This document shows, piece by piece, positions 40,007-48,945 of a stretch of DNA of 64,000 nt. Positions within the stretch are counted from its first letter, which is position 1; every line of letters begins with the position of its first letter. Below the pieces are notes generated by a model. It worked only from the letters and a program-made list of their open reading frames with translations. It was not told the DNA's origin and did no database searches. The translations under genes and the position numbers were made by a program. The stretch is from Ancylobacter sp. Lp-2 (lineage in GTDB: Bacteria; Pseudomonadota; Alphaproteobacteria; Rhizobiales; Xanthobacteraceae), in contig NZ_JAJALI010000008.1 of the NCBI RefSeq assembly GCF_020523795.1, positions 62,001 to 126,000 of the forward strand, read 5' to 3'.

Positions 40007-40119
40007 CCCGACAGGGTGAGGCCGCCGACGATCGAAGCCGCCGCGCGCTTGGCGCGACGCCCCTCTCCAGCGAGAACCCGCATGAAAGCGGAGACCGCCG
40101 CGACCGTCACCCTGTCGGG
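40007..40119. repeat. 13-bp perfect inverted repeat between the two structured copies
   Basis: CCCGACAGGGTGA at 40007-40019 is exactly mirrored by TCACCCTGTCGGG at 40107-40119, with 87 bp between the arms. It lies wholly in the gene-free interval after hemY, between copies A and B of the hairpin element. Confidence 0.7.
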
Positions 40120-40138
40120 AAACCGCCCCTGCCAGACG

Positions 40139-40232
40139 GCCGGCCGCTCGTCATGCGGCCGGCGGGCACGATATGAGCCGGAGTACATCCGTCCTGACCC
40201 ACATCCATCCGGCGCGGTGCTGACGAAGCACC
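40139..40232. ncRNA. Candidate structured element, copy B
   Basis: Same architecture as copy A, about 283 bp away. Hairpin 1 (40139-40147/40155-40163) is a perfect 9-bp stem with loop TCGTCAT; the enclosing stem is GCCGGA 40177-40182 with TCCGGC 40208-40213; hairpin 2 is GGTGC/GCACC (40216-40220/40228-40232) with loop TGACGAA. The core GGAGTACATCCGTCCTGACC is identical in both copies. A C-G pair in hairpin 2 of copy A is T-A here. No promoter was identified. Confidence 0.45.
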
Positions 40233-40342
40233 TTCGAACCGGACGTCCCGTTCTGGCGGGGATGAAGCCTATATGGGGGGCGATCTGCGTTCCGCAAGGG
40301 GGGCGCCGATTGCCGTTCCGGCGGCCGGCGAAGGCCGGTTCT

Positions 40343-41029
40343 CTACCGGCCCGGGTGCTGCGCGGCGAACGCGTCCACTTCGCGCCGGATCGTCTCCTGG
40401 GCGACCACCGACCGGCGGTCGATGTCGTGCAGCCACTGGACCGTCCCGCTTCGTCCGAGCCGATTGGCGCCGTGCTCGACGCGCGCCTGGGCGTGGGACA
40501 AAGTGTTGTTGAACTTCTTGACCTCCTCGTCGATCTGGACGGCGGAGGCGATGCCGGGATCGGGCATGCCTAGGGCGTTGGTCACCGGCTCGACGACGGT
40601 CGGCAGCGGCATGAGAAAGAAAGGGTAGATCTTGCCGACGGGATGAAGCGTCTGGATGTGGTCGAGGTTCCGGCGGGTGGCATATTGCAGCACGTTGATG
40701 TTGCTCATCACCGCCTTGCGGGCGCTCTGCCGCTTTTCCCGCTCGTCTTGCCGCACCATCTCGATCTGCAGCGACTGAAGCCTGATCGTCCGCCACGCGG
40801 CGTGAAAAGCGATGGCACCGGCGAAGATGGTCGAGCCGGCGCCAAGCAGGGCGCCCAGAAAGCCCAACCGGTCGCCCTGGGTGCTGGCGTCCGCCCAGCT
40901 GGCCACCACGGCTCCTAGAGCGGCCGACAGCAGCGGCGACATGGCAATCGTGGCCACGGAGCCAGCAGCGCCGACGGCAAGCAGTAGCAGGTAACGCGGC
41001 CTGGCAGCGGCGGGCAGGTTCTTCGACAT
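40343..41029 (-). CDS. Hypothetical membrane protein
   Basis: A 228-residue protein I do not recognise. Two or three hydrophobic segments lie at about residues 13-45 (YLLLLAVGAAGSVATIAMSP onwards) and 56-78 (FLGALLGAGSTIFAGAIAFH). The remaining ~150 residues are hydrophilic and largely helical, with a charged stretch QDEREKRQSARKAV. The N-terminus is Met-Ser-Lys; the frame is open to 41107 but MSKNLPAAARP is the likelier start. The upstream DNA near 41060-41080 is AT-rich for this genome. It separates the heme operon from cobT and may be accessory. No function is proposed. Confidence 0.6.
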   Translation of the reverse strand: MSKNLPAAARPRYLLLLAVGAAGSVATIAMSPLLSAALGAVVASWADASTQGDRLGFLGALLGAGSTIFAGAIAFHAAWRTIRLQSLQIEMVRQDEREKRQSARKAVMSNINVLQYATRRNLDHIQTLHPVGKIYPFFLMPLPTVVEPVTNALGMPDPGIASAVQIDEEVKKFNNTLSHAQARVEHGANRLGRSGTVQWLHDIDRRSVVAQETIRREVDAFAAQHPGR

Positions 41030-41137
41030 GCCAAGACGCTGTCGTCGCGCGCCTAAGTTGTCAATATAGTACCTTTTCCGTGATGGTTGCGGATGGGTCG
41101 GCGCCACGCCGGACCCATCCTCGCACCGCCATGGGCG

Positions 41138-43087
41138 TCAGTGCACCGACTGGCCGGCGCGCCGCACCGGGCGGCCGGACGGCGCGGCTGGGCCGCGGCC
41201 GCTGCGGGCGGCCTTCTGGGTGGCGCGCTCGTCGAACAGCTCGGCCAGCTTGTCGGTCATGGCACCGCCCAGCTCCTCAGCGTCGACGATGGTCACGGCG
41301 CGCTTGTAGTAGCGCGTCACGTCATGGCCGATGCCGATGGCGATCAGCTCGACCGGCGACTTGTCCTCGATCTGCTGGATCACCCAGCGCAGGTGCCGCT
41401 CAAGGTAATTGCCGGGGTTCACCGACAGGGTGGAATCGTCCACCGGCGCGCCGTCGGAGATCATCATCAGGATGCGGCGCGATTCATTGCGCGCCAGCAG
41501 GCGGTTATGCGCCCAGTCGAGCGCCTCGCCGTCGATGTTCTCCTTGAGCAGGCCCTCGCGCATCATCAGGCCGAGATTGCGACGGGCGCGACGCCACGGC
41601 GCATCGGCCGACTTGTAGATGATGTGGCGCAGATCGTTCAGGCGGCCGGGCGCTGCCGGCTTGCCGGCGCTGAGCCAGTTCTCGCGCGCCTGCCCGCCCT
41701 TCCACGCCTTGGTAGTGAAGCCGAGGATCTCCACCTTCACGCCGCAGCGCTCGAGGGTTCTCGCAAGGATGTCCGCGCAGGCGGCGGCCACCGTGATCGG
41801 GCGCCCGCGCATGGAGCCGGAATTGTCGAGCAGCAGCGTGACCACGGTGTCGCGGAAGTCGGTGTCGCGCTCGCGCTTGAAGGAGAGCGGCTGCATCGGG
41901 TCGATGACCACGCGGTGCAGGCGGGCCGGATCGAGCATGCCCTCTTCGAGATCGAACTCCCAGCCGCGGTTCTGCTGCGCCATCAGCTTGCGCTGCAGCC
42001 GGTTGGCGAGGCGGGCGACCACGCCCTGGAGATGGGTAAGCTGCTTGTCGAGATAGGCGCGCAGCCGCGCCAGCTCCTCGGGGTCGCACAGCTCGTCGGC
42101 GCTCACCGTCTCGTCGAAGCGCGGGGTGAAGGAGTGGTACTCCGGCGGCTTCGGCTCGGAGGGCACGACGTTCTGCGGCTTCCACGGCTCGGAGGATTCG
42201 TCGGCCTCGCCGAGTTCGGCGTCGTCGGACAGCTCGGACTGCGGCTGCTCCTGCTGGTCCTCGCTGTCTTCCGGGTTCTGGTCGGAGGACAGGTCGGTGT
42301 CGACCTCGGTGCTGCCTTCGCTGTTCTCGTCCTGCTCGGCATCCGAGCCCTTGCCGCTGTCGTCCTCGCGCTGGTCGTCGGCGTCGGTGGAGGGATCGTT
42401 GTTCTCGTCGAAGGGGGCGACGTCCTCGCCCATGCCGAGCGAGGAGAGCAGGTCGCGCATCGCCTCGGCGAAGCGGCCCTGGTCGCCGGCCTGCTCGACC
42501 ATCTCGTCGAGCGCGGTGCCGGCGCGCTCCTCGATGAAGCCGCGCCACAGATTGACCATCTCGCGCGCCGCCGCCGGCGGGGCCATGCCGGTCATGCGCT
42601 CGCGCAGCATCAGCGCCACCGCGTCCTCCAGCGGCGCGTCGGCGCGGTCGGCGAGCTGGGCGAAATTGGCCTTGGAGTAGCGGTCCTCCAGCATGGCGGA
42701 GAGGTTGAGCGCCACGCCGTCCATGCGCAGGGCGCCGAGCGATTCGCAGCGCGCCTGCTCGGCGGCGTCGAAGGCGGCGCGGGCCTGCTGGCCGACCGGG
42801 GTGTGGCGCTTATGGACCTTGGGATCGTGGCAGGCGAGGCGCAGCGCCATGGAATCGGCGTGGCCGCGCATGATCGCGGTGTCCTGCTTGGTCATGCGCC
42901 GGGCCGGCTCCTGCAGCCGGATCCGCCCCTCGGCGAAGCCCGGCCTCTCGGTGCCGAAGGTCACTTCGAGGTCCCGGTCGCCGGCGATCGCGCGCAGGCA
43001 GCCCGTCACCGCCCGCTTGAGCGGCTCGGTGGGAGCCTCCTTGGGCGGGGTGCGCGTGGAGCGGTTCGTCGGGTTCGAGGTGCTCAT
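41138..43087 (-). CDS. cobT: Aerobic cobaltochelatase subunit CobT
   Basis: A 649-residue subunit of the CobNST chelatase that inserts cobalt into hydrogenobyrinic acid a,c-diamide in aerobic B12 synthesis. The middle (about residues 205-275) is a long Asp/Glu/Ser/Gln-rich linker; the C-terminal von Willebrand A domain has the MIDAS motif DNSGSM near residue 419 and ISDGAPVDD further on. The ATG at 43087 fits the family start; the frame to 43144 runs into repeat DNA. It is normally co-transcribed with cobS, which lies upstream across a 286-bp repeat-rich gap. CobN is not in the window. Confidence 0.95.
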   Translation of the reverse strand: MSTSNPTNRSTRTPPKEAPTEPLKRAVTGCLRAIAGDRDLEVTFGTERPGFAEGRIRLQEPARRMTKQDTAIMRGHADSMALRLACHDPKVHKRHTPVGQQARAAFDAAEQARCESLGALRMDGVALNLSAMLEDRYSKANFAQLADRADAPLEDAVALMLRERMTGMAPPAAAREMVNLWRGFIEERAGTALDEMVEQAGDQGRFAEAMRDLLSSLGMGEDVAPFDENNDPSTDADDQREDDSGKGSDAEQDENSEGSTEVDTDLSSDQNPEDSEDQQEQPQSELSDDAELGEADESSEPWKPQNVVPSEPKPPEYHSFTPRFDETVSADELCDPEELARLRAYLDKQLTHLQGVVARLANRLQRKLMAQQNRGWEFDLEEGMLDPARLHRVVIDPMQPLSFKRERDTDFRDTVVTLLLDNSGSMRGRPITVAAACADILARTLERCGVKVEILGFTTKAWKGGQARENWLSAGKPAAPGRLNDLRHIIYKSADAPWRRARRNLGLMMREGLLKENIDGEALDWAHNRLLARNESRRILMMISDGAPVDDSTLSVNPGNYLERHLRWVIQQIEDKSPVELIAIGIGHDVTRYYKRAVTIVDAEELGGAMTDKLAELFDERATQKAARSGRGPAAPSGRPVRRAGQSVH

Positions 43088-43373
43088 GGCGATGGCCTTG
43101 TCGAGAGGAAGCCCCGGCAACCGGGGCTCGTGTCCTCGCCCCATCGGGGAGAGGTGCCCCGCGAAGCGGGTCGGCGAGGGGGACGGCTTGCGGGGCGGGG
43201 ATGTTCCCGCCCGCTACCGTTCCTCGCCCCGGCTCTCCCCATCAGGATCGAAGTTGTTCGATCCTGATCCTTCCGGATACCGAACCCGGCACTAGCCGAG
43301 TCCGGTGCGGGGAGAGGGAGGCGCGGGCGCCCTGGTGCTCATCTCGACGGGAGACGAGCCGGCGCCCGGACGC
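43088..43373. repeat. Palindromic repeat mosaic between cobS and cobT
   Basis: A 286-bp interval with several hairpins: GCCCCGG/CCGGGGC at 43111-43117/43121-43127; a perfect 12-bp stem ATCAGGATCGAA at 43241-43252/43257-43268 with loop GTTG; and a flanking pair CTCTCCCC...GGGGAGAG that encloses it (43233-43240 / 43310-43317). The right part (GAACCCGGCACTAGCCGAG) resembles the elements at 5933-6014 and 20843-20890. No coding sequence is supported. Confidence 0.7.
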
Positions 43374-44363
43374 TCACGAGAGGACGACGTTCACCGCGGA
43401 TTCCGGCAGTTCCTTGCCGAAGCAGCGCTGGTAGAACTCGGCGACCAGCGCCCGCTCCAACTCGTCGCACTTGTTGAGGAACGTCACGCGGAAGGCGAAG
43501 CCGAGCTCCTTGAAGATCTCGGCGTTCTCGGCCCAGGTGATCACGGTGCGCGGGCTCATCACCGTCGACAGGTCGCCATTGATGAAGGCCTGGCGGGTGA
43601 GGTCGGCGAGGCGGACCATGCGCGAGACGGTGTCGCGGCCTTCCGGGGTCTGGAAGTGCTTGGCCTTGGAGGCGACGATGTCGACCTCCTTGTCATGCGC
43701 CAGATAGTTCAGCGTGGTGACGATGGACCAGCGGTCCATCTGCGCCTGGTTGATCTGCTGCGTGCCGTGATAGAGGCCGGTGGTGTCGCCGAGGCCGATG
43801 GTGTTGGCGGTCGAGAACAGCCGGAAGGCGCCGTGCGGGCGGATGACGCGGTTCTGGTCGAGCAGCGTCAGGCGGCCGGCGCTCTCCAGCACGCGCTGGA
43901 TGACGAACATCACGTCCGGGCGGCCGGCGTCGTACTCGTCGAACACCAGCGCGACGTTGTTCTGGTAGGCCCAGGGAAGGATGCCGTCACGGAACTCGGT
44001 GACCTGCATGCCGTCCTTCACCACGATGGCGTCCTTGCCGATCAGGTCGATACGGCTGATGTGGCTGTCGAGGTTGACGCGGATGCACGGCCAGTTGAGG
44101 CGCGCCGCCACCTGCTCGATATGGCTCGACTTGCCGGTGCCGTGATAGCCGGTGACCATCACGCGGCGGTTATGCGCGAAGCCGGCGAGGATGGCGAGGG
44201 TGGTCGGGCGGTCGAACAGGTAGTCCGGGTCGATGTCCGGCACATACTCGTCCGGCTCGGCATAGGCCGGCACTTCGAGATCGACGTCGAGGCCGAACAC
44301 CTGACGCACCGAAACCTTCATGTCGGGCAGCGCCGGAGCTGCGTTAAGCGAGGCGGTCATCAT
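43374..44363 (-). CDS. cobS: Aerobic cobaltochelatase subunit CobS
   Basis: A 329-residue AAA+ ATPase subunit of the cobaltochelatase. Walker A is GYHGTGKSS near residues 72-80, Walker B is LVFDEYD near 140, and [10 protein letters not shown] carries sensor 1. The gene has tandem ATG codons: GGAGG lies one base before ATG 44363 and four bases before ATG 44360, so the second Met may be the real start. It follows the J-domain gene by 48 bp on the same strand. Confidence 0.96.
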   Translation of the reverse strand: MMTASLNAAPALPDMKVSVRQVFGLDVDLEVPAYAEPDEYVPDIDPDYLFDRPTTLAILAGFAHNRRVMVTGYHGTGKSSHIEQVAARLNWPCIRVNLDSHISRIDLIGKDAIVVKDGMQVTEFRDGILPWAYQNNVALVFDEYDAGRPDVMFVIQRVLESAGRLTLLDQNRVIRPHGAFRLFSTANTIGLGDTTGLYHGTQQINQAQMDRWSIVTTLNYLAHDKEVDIVASKAKHFQTPEGRDTVSRMVRLADLTRQAFINGDLSTVMSPRTVITWAENAEIFKELGFAFRVTFLNKCDELERALVAEFYQRCFGKELPESAVNVVLS

Positions 44364-44411
44364 TCCTCCGTTGCCGCGTCGAACCGCGGGCTGGGCTAGC
44401 CAAGGCCGGTT

Positions 44412-45032
44412 CTAGCAGAAGCCGGTACTCTTGAGGTGGTTATAAGCCTGGATGACGTCGCGCAGGCGGTCCTCGGTCGAGGTGTCGCCGCCATGGGCGT
44501 CGGGGTGAAATCGCTTCACCAGTTCCTTGAAGCGTGCCTTGATCTCTTCCGTGGTGGCGCCGAGCTCTAGGCCAAGGCTCTCGAAGGCGCGCCGCTCGGC
44601 GTTGCGGATCATGCGGCTCTCGCGCGCCGGCTCCGGATCGTGGCGATGGGTGCCGCCCATCTCGCCGAACATGCCGAACGGATCGGCGAAATTCTCCGGC
44701 TGGTGGTCATGCGCCGCGCTGCGGCGGGTCTTGTCGCCGCCGTTCTGTCCCATCTTCCAGGTGGGGCGATGGCCGGTGAGCGCGTCCTTCTGATAGGCCG
44801 CGACGTCGGAATCCGGCATGCCCGCGAAATAATTATACGACTGGTTGTACTCGCGCACGTGATCGAAGCAGTAGCGCCAGAACTGCCCCTCGTGGTGGCG
44901 GCCCTTCGGCGCGCGATGAGTCGCGGCATTGCAGCACCCCGCCCATTCGCAGACGGGGCCTTCCACCTTCGTGCGGCGATCACGGTCCGGCTTGACGCGG
45001 ATGCGATCGAATATCGGGGAGTCGAGCTTCAT
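44412..45032 (-). CDS. J-domain (DnaJ-like) protein
   Basis: A 206-residue protein. The N-terminal part contains cysteine/histidine motifs (CEWAGCCNAATHRAP, FWRYCFDHVREYNQ) that look like a small metal-binding unit. The C-terminal 65 residues form a J domain, AFESLGLELGATTEEIKARF, with the HPD motif near residue 174. It lacks the Gly/Phe and zinc-finger regions of true DnaJ, so it is a specialised DnaK co-chaperone. This gene next to cobS/cobT and bolA is a recurrent arrangement in Hyphomicrobiales. The start at MKLDSPIFDRIRVKP was preferred over an unsupported 35-residue extension. Confidence 0.88.
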   Translation of the reverse strand: MKLDSPIFDRIRVKPDRDRRTKVEGPVCEWAGCCNAATHRAPKGRHHEGQFWRYCFDHVREYNQSYNYFAGMPDSDVAAYQKDALTGHRPTWKMGQNGGDKTRRSAAHDHQPENFADPFGMFGEMGGTHRHDPEPARESRMIRNAERRAFESLGLELGATTEEIKARFKELVKRFHPDAHGGDTSTEDRLRDVIQAYNHLKSTGFC

Positions 45033-45142
45033 GATCGGCCGATTATGCTGATGCGGGGCCAGGTATACAAGAAACCAAACGGACGTCACTGTCCGCTGTG
45101 GCGATATTGACGCGGGACTGTCCGGCGGATAGCGCAATCCTC

Positions 45143-45439
45143 ATGAGCACAGATCCTTCTTCCGGCGACGCGGTCGCCGCCCGGCTCGCCCGCGTGCGCA
45201 CGGCGCTCGCCGAATTGTCGCCCAGCGTCCTGGAGCTGATCGACGAGAGCCATCGCCACGAAGGCCATGGCGGGCACCGCCCGGGCCAGCTCACCCATCT
45301 TCGCATCGTCATCGTCTCCGCGGCCTTTGCCGGGCAGGGTCGGCTTGCCCGGCACCGCATGGTCAACGGCCTGCTCGCCGCCGAACTGACCGGCGGGCTG
45401 CACGCGCTGGCGATCGAGGCCAAGGCTCCGGGGGAATAG
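45143..45439 (+). CDS. bolA: BolA family protein
   Basis: A 98-residue BolA-like protein with LELIDESHRHEGHGGHRPGQ, the FRxKxR-like region replaced by THLRIVIVSAAFAGQGRLAR, and the family closing HRMVNGLLAAEL. BolA proteins bind monothiol glutaredoxins via shared [2Fe-2S] clusters and take part in iron-sulfur handling or transcription control. It is divergent from the J-domain gene with 110 bp between them. A 15-bp tandem repeat runs across its stop codon. Confidence 0.92.
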   Translation: MSTDPSSGDAVAARLARVRTALAELSPSVLELIDESHRHEGHGGHRPGQLTHLRIVIVSAAFAGQGRLARHRMVNGLLAAELTGGLHALAIEAKAPGE

Positions 45440-45466
45440 GCTCCGGGGGAATGCGCTCCGGGGAAG
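45425..45466 (+). repeat. 15-bp tandem repeat across the bolA stop codon
   Basis: GCTCCGGGGGAATAG (45425-45439), GCTCCGGGGGAATGC (45440-45454) and a partial third copy GCTCCGGGGAAG (45455-45466) are head to tail. The first unit contains the TAG stop of bolA; the second would read through if the first were lost or shifted. Confidence 0.85.
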
Positions 45467-45589
45467 CGGCGCCGGGCGAGAAGGTCCGGCGCGGGCGGCC
45501 CTATGGGCCGGTACGCCGCTATATGGTGGAACGGCGCGGTTTTTCCATGGCGACCGCCTCGGTGGCCGCCAATGCCGGTAAGCCCCGGC

Positions 45590-46906
45590 TCATACCTGCA
45601 CCCGCCGCATCCGCGCGGCCGGCAGCGGCGGTAGCCGCGCGGCATCCAGCGGCACTACCCGGACCAGCGTGATGCGGTTCCGCTGCTTGCGCATGATCTG
45701 GAAGCGGAAGCCGTGGAAAATGAAGGCCTGCCCGGGCTCGGGGATGATGCGCGCCTCGTGGATGACCAGGCCGGCCAGCGTGGTGGCCTCCTCGTCGGGC
45801 AACGTCCAGCCCATGGCGCGGTTGAGGTCGCGGATCGGCACCGAGCCCTCGACATTCACCGAGCCGTCCGGGTGGCGGCGAGCGCCGGTGAAGGCGACGT
45901 CGTGCTCGTCGGCGATGTCGCCGACGATCTCCTCGAGGATGTCCTCCAGCGTCACCAGCCCCATCACCTCGCCGTACTCGTCGACGACCAGTGCGAAATG
46001 CTGCTTGCGGCGGCGGAAGGCCTTGAGCTGGTCGGCGAGCGTGGTGACGTCCGGCACGAACCACGGCTCGGCGGCGATCTTCTCGATGTCCAGCCGCGAG
46101 ACGTCGCCGCCGAGCGCCTGCAATTCGCGCAGCAGGTTCTTTACATGCAGCACGCCGACGATGTTGTCAGGCTTGTCCCGCCACAGCGGGATGCGGGTGA
46201 AGGGCGAGGCCAGCACCTCGCGCACCAGCGTCTCCGGCGGCTCGTCGAGGTCGAGGCTCATGATCTTGGTGCGGTGGATCATGATATCGGAGACCTCGAG
46301 CTCGTTGAGGTCGAGCAGGCCGCCGAGCATGTCGTGCTCGTCCTTCACCACGCTGCCCTCGCGGTGCAGGAGGTCGACGGCGCCGCGCAGTTCCTCGGCG
46401 CCGGTGAGCACGCTCCGCGTCTTGCCGACCTCCAGCCCGAGGATGCGTAGCAGCCGGCGCACCACCGTCTCGATGGCGAGGGTGAGCGGGCCGAACAGGC
46501 CGATGGCGAGGCGGATCGGCCGGACGACGGCGAGCGCCACCCGGTCGGGATGGTTGATGGCGATGGTCTTGGGCAGCACCTCGGTGAAGACGACGATCAG
46601 CGCGGTCATGCCGAGGGTGGCGTAGGCGATGCCGGCGGCGCCGAACCAGTGGAACAGGACGCCGGTGGCGAGCGAGGAGGCGGCGATGTTGACGAGGTTG
46701 TTGCCGAGCAGGATGCCGCCGATGAGGCGCTCGCGATAGGCCATCAGCCGGTTGACCAGCGCGGCGCGGCCGTCGCCGTTCTTCTCCAGCGCGTGCATGC
46801 GCGCCTTGGAGGCGGCGGTGAGCGCCGTCTCGCTGCCGGAGAAGAAGAAGGACAGCATCAGGCAGACGAAAACCGCGCCGAGCGCGAGCCAGTCGCTGGT
46901 GATCAA
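45590..46906 (-). CDS. CorC/HlyC-family (CNNM-type) transporter
   Basis: A 438-residue inner-membrane protein: DUF21/CNNM transmembrane domain (about 1-190, with SFFFSGSETALTAASKARM and LLGNNLVNIAAS), a CBS pair (about 205-330, with MIHRTKIMSLD and VVDEYGEVMGLVTLEDILEE), and a C-terminal CorC_HlyC domain. Such proteins are linked to Mg2+/Co2+ transport; the name hemolysin is historical. The start codon is TTG, supported by AGGAGG five bases upstream. It follows aroB on the same strand. Confidence 0.92.
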   Translation of the reverse strand: MITSDWLALGAVFVCLMLSFFFSGSETALTAASKARMHALEKNGDGRAALVNRLMAYRERLIGGILLGNNLVNIAASSLATGVLFHWFGAAGIAYATLGMTALIVVFTEVLPKTIAINHPDRVALAVVRPIRLAIGLFGPLTLAIETVVRRLLRILGLEVGKTRSVLTGAEELRGAVDLLHREGSVVKDEHDMLGGLLDLNELEVSDIMIHRTKIMSLDLDEPPETLVREVLASPFTRIPLWRDKPDNIVGVLHVKNLLRELQALGGDVSRLDIEKIAAEPWFVPDVTTLADQLKAFRRRKQHFALVVDEYGEVMGLVTLEDILEEIVGDIADEHDVAFTGARRHPDGSVNVEGSVPIRDLNRAMGWTLPDEEATTLAGLVIHEARIIPEPGQAFIFHGFRFQIMRKQRNRITLVRVVPLDAARLPPLPAARMRRVQV

Positions 46907-47034
46907 CGGGTCCTCCTTAGGCTGCGGCGACGCAACATAGAGCGGATTCGCGCCTCGGGCGACGCTAGGGCCAGCGCGGGCTGCAATTGGCTGGCGCGCT
47001 GGCCAGCCGAGGGGCCGTCCGGGCCGGAGCGCCG

Positions 47035-48168
47035 CTAGGCGGTGCGCTCCGCCTCCAGGAAGGCGCGAACCGCCGCCGGCTCGACGTCGCGGGCGATGAA
47101 GCTTTTGCCGATGCCGCGGGCGAGGATGAAGGTCAGCGCGCCGCGCGAGACCTTCTTGTCCTGGCCGATCAGGGTCATCAGCCCATCGGTGTCGGGTAGC
47201 TCGCCGGGAATGTCACGGATGCGCGTCGGCAGGCCGACGGCGTGCAGATGCGCCTCGACGCGGCGGACATCCTCCGGCGCGCACAGGCCCTGGAGCGCCG
47301 AGAAGCGGAAGGCCTGGGCCATGCCGACCGCCACCGCCTCGCCATGCAGCAGGCGCTGCGAGAAGCCGGCGCCGGCCTCCAGCGCGTGGCCGAAGGTGTG
47401 GCCGAGATTGAGCAAAGCGCGGTCGCCGGTCTCGAACTCGTCGCGAGCGACCACGGCGGCCTTGGAGGCGCAGCTGGTGGCGATCGCCTCGGCGCGGGCG
47501 GCGCCGCCGGCGAACACATCCTGCCACTTGCGCTCCAGCCACTCGAAGAACGGCGCGTTGTCGATGAGGCCGTATTTGGCGACCTCGGCATAGCCGGAGC
47601 GGAATTCGCGCAGCGGCAGGGTGTTGAGCACGCCGGTGTCGGCGAGCACGAGGATCGGCTGGTGGAAGGCGCCGACGAGGTTCTTGCCGTGGCGCGAATT
47701 GATGCCGGTCTTGCCGCCCACCGAAGAATCGACCTGGGCGAGCAGGCTGGTCGGCACCTGCACGAAGTCGACGCCGCGCCGCAGCGCCGCCGCCGCGAAG
47801 CCGGCGAGATCGCCGACCACGCCGCCGCCGAGCGCCAGTACGAGGTCGCGCCGCTCGATGCGGGCGGCGATCAGGGCGTCGACCACCTCCTCGAAAGTGG
47901 CGAAGTTCTTCGACTTCTCGCCCGGCGTCACGGTGACGGTCGAAGGGACGAGTCCGGCGGCCTTCAGGCTGGCTTCGAGCTCGGCAAGGTGGCGCTCGGC
48001 GACATTGGCGTCGGTGACGATGCCGACCCGGGCGCCGGGACGCAGCGCGGCGATGCGGGCGCCCGCCTCGGCGATGAGGCCGGCGCCGATGACGATGTCG
48101 TAGCTGCGGGCGCCGAGGCCGACGGTGAGGCGGGTGGTGTCGGGGCGATCGAGGACGGCGGAGGTCAC
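47035..48168 (-). CDS. aroB: 3-Dehydroquinate synthase
   Basis: A 377-residue enzyme (EC 4.2.3.4), the second step of the shikimate pathway. NAD-binding region GGGVVGDLAGFAAA, VPTSLLAQVDSSVGGKTGIN, and zinc ligands in YAEVAKYGLI, LLNLGHTFGHALE and HGEAVAVGM are all present. The start is GTG, overlapping the aroK stop (GTGA); the longer frame to 48462 lies within aroK. Confidence 0.96.
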   Translation of the reverse strand: MTSAVLDRPDTTRLTVGLGARSYDIVIGAGLIAEAGARIAALRPGARVGIVTDANVAERHLAELEASLKAAGLVPSTVTVTPGEKSKNFATFEEVVDALIAARIERRDLVLALGGGVVGDLAGFAAAALRRGVDFVQVPTSLLAQVDSSVGGKTGINSRHGKNLVGAFHQPILVLADTGVLNTLPLREFRSGYAEVAKYGLIDNAPFFEWLERKWQDVFAGGAARAEAIATSCASKAAVVARDEFETGDRALLNLGHTFGHALEAGAGFSQRLLHGEAVAVGMAQAFRFSALQGLCAPEDVRRVEAHLHAVGLPTRIRDIPGELPDTDGLMTLIGQDKKVSRGALTFILARGIGKSFIARDVEPAAVRAFLEAERTA

Positions 48169-48758
48169 GTCTGTTCTCCCATGGGGCTGTCGACGCCCAG
48201 ATGCTGCATCAGCGCGTCGATCACCGTCTCGACCATCACTTCCTGCGGGACGTCGTGCGAGACCACGGTGACATGCGCGCCGGCATAGACCGGATAGCGC
48301 TGTTCCATGAGCCCGGCCAGCGTCCCCTCGGGATCGGCGGTCCTGAGCAGCGGCCGGTCGTCGCGACGGCGCACCCGGCGCATCAGCACGTCGAAATCCG
48401 CCTTCAGCCAGACAGCGACGCCATGGCGGTCGACCATCTCGCGGGTGTCGGCGTTCATCCACGCGCCGCCGCCGGTGGCGAGCACCATCGGCCCGGCCTC
48501 CAGCAGCCGGGCGATGACGCGCTTCTCGCCATCGCGGAAGGCCGGCTCGCCGTGATGGGCGAAGATTTCCGGTATGGTCATGCCGGCGGCCTGCTCGATC
48601 TCGACGTCGGCGTCGGAGAAGGGCAGGCCGAGGCGCTTGGCGAGGCGCTTGCCGACCGAGGACTTGCCGGCGCCCATCATGCCGACGAGCACGATCGAAC
48701 GCGCGCCGAGATGCGCGCGCAGCGTGTCCGCCTTGATGTCGTCGGGGGTGGTGGTCAT
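48165..48758 (-). CDS. aroK: Shikimate kinase
   Basis: A 197-residue P-loop kinase (EC 2.7.1.71). Walker A GMMGAGKSSVGK is near residue 26, the shikimate-binding DADVEIEQAAGMTIPEIF follows, GGGAW lies in the middle, and the lid RRRDDRPLLRTADPEG is conserved. AGGA is seven bases before the ATG. It is translationally coupled to aroB, and the pair is followed by the CorC-like gene, a common alphaproteobacterial order. Confidence 0.95.
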   Translation of the reverse strand: MTTTPDDIKADTLRAHLGARSIVLVGMMGAGKSSVGKRLAKRLGLPFSDADVEIEQAAGMTIPEIFAHHGEPAFRDGEKRVIARLLEAGPMVLATGGGAWMNADTREMVDRHGVAVWLKADFDVLMRRVRRRDDRPLLRTADPEGTLAGLMEQRYPVYAGAHVTVVSHDVPQEVMVETVIDALMQHLGVDSPMGEQT

Positions 48759-48945
48759 TCCGTTTTCCTCAGCCGCGCGACCTAGCATCCGGCACAGGGC
48801 GATGCAATCACGCGGCGCAGCGCGAGGCCGGGTCCGACGCGGGGCGGACTTTGGGAGCGGGCTTTCGTCCGGCGGCGGAAACGCACTAGCATGGCCGTCG
48901 ATCCGCCGTTCCGATTCGCCCGCCTGACCGGAGGCGCGACCGCCT

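Noticed and set aside
39868..40188. Small minus-strand frames with related MYSG... starts
   Set aside because: They arise only because the non-coding element is duplicated; no coding signature.
39784..40342. Cobalamin riboswitch upstream or near the cob genes
   Set aside because: Complementary hairpin loops first suggested the cobalamin kissing loop, but the B12 box and GGGAA/GCCACTG core elements are not present in order, and the element is not positioned upstream of a cob gene.
41087..43267. Long plus-strand frame opposite cobT
   Set aside because: Shadow of cobT with low-complexity translation.
45451..45672. Plus-strand frame downstream of bolA
   Set aside because: It overlaps the 3' end of the CorC-like gene in antisense and lacks a family match.
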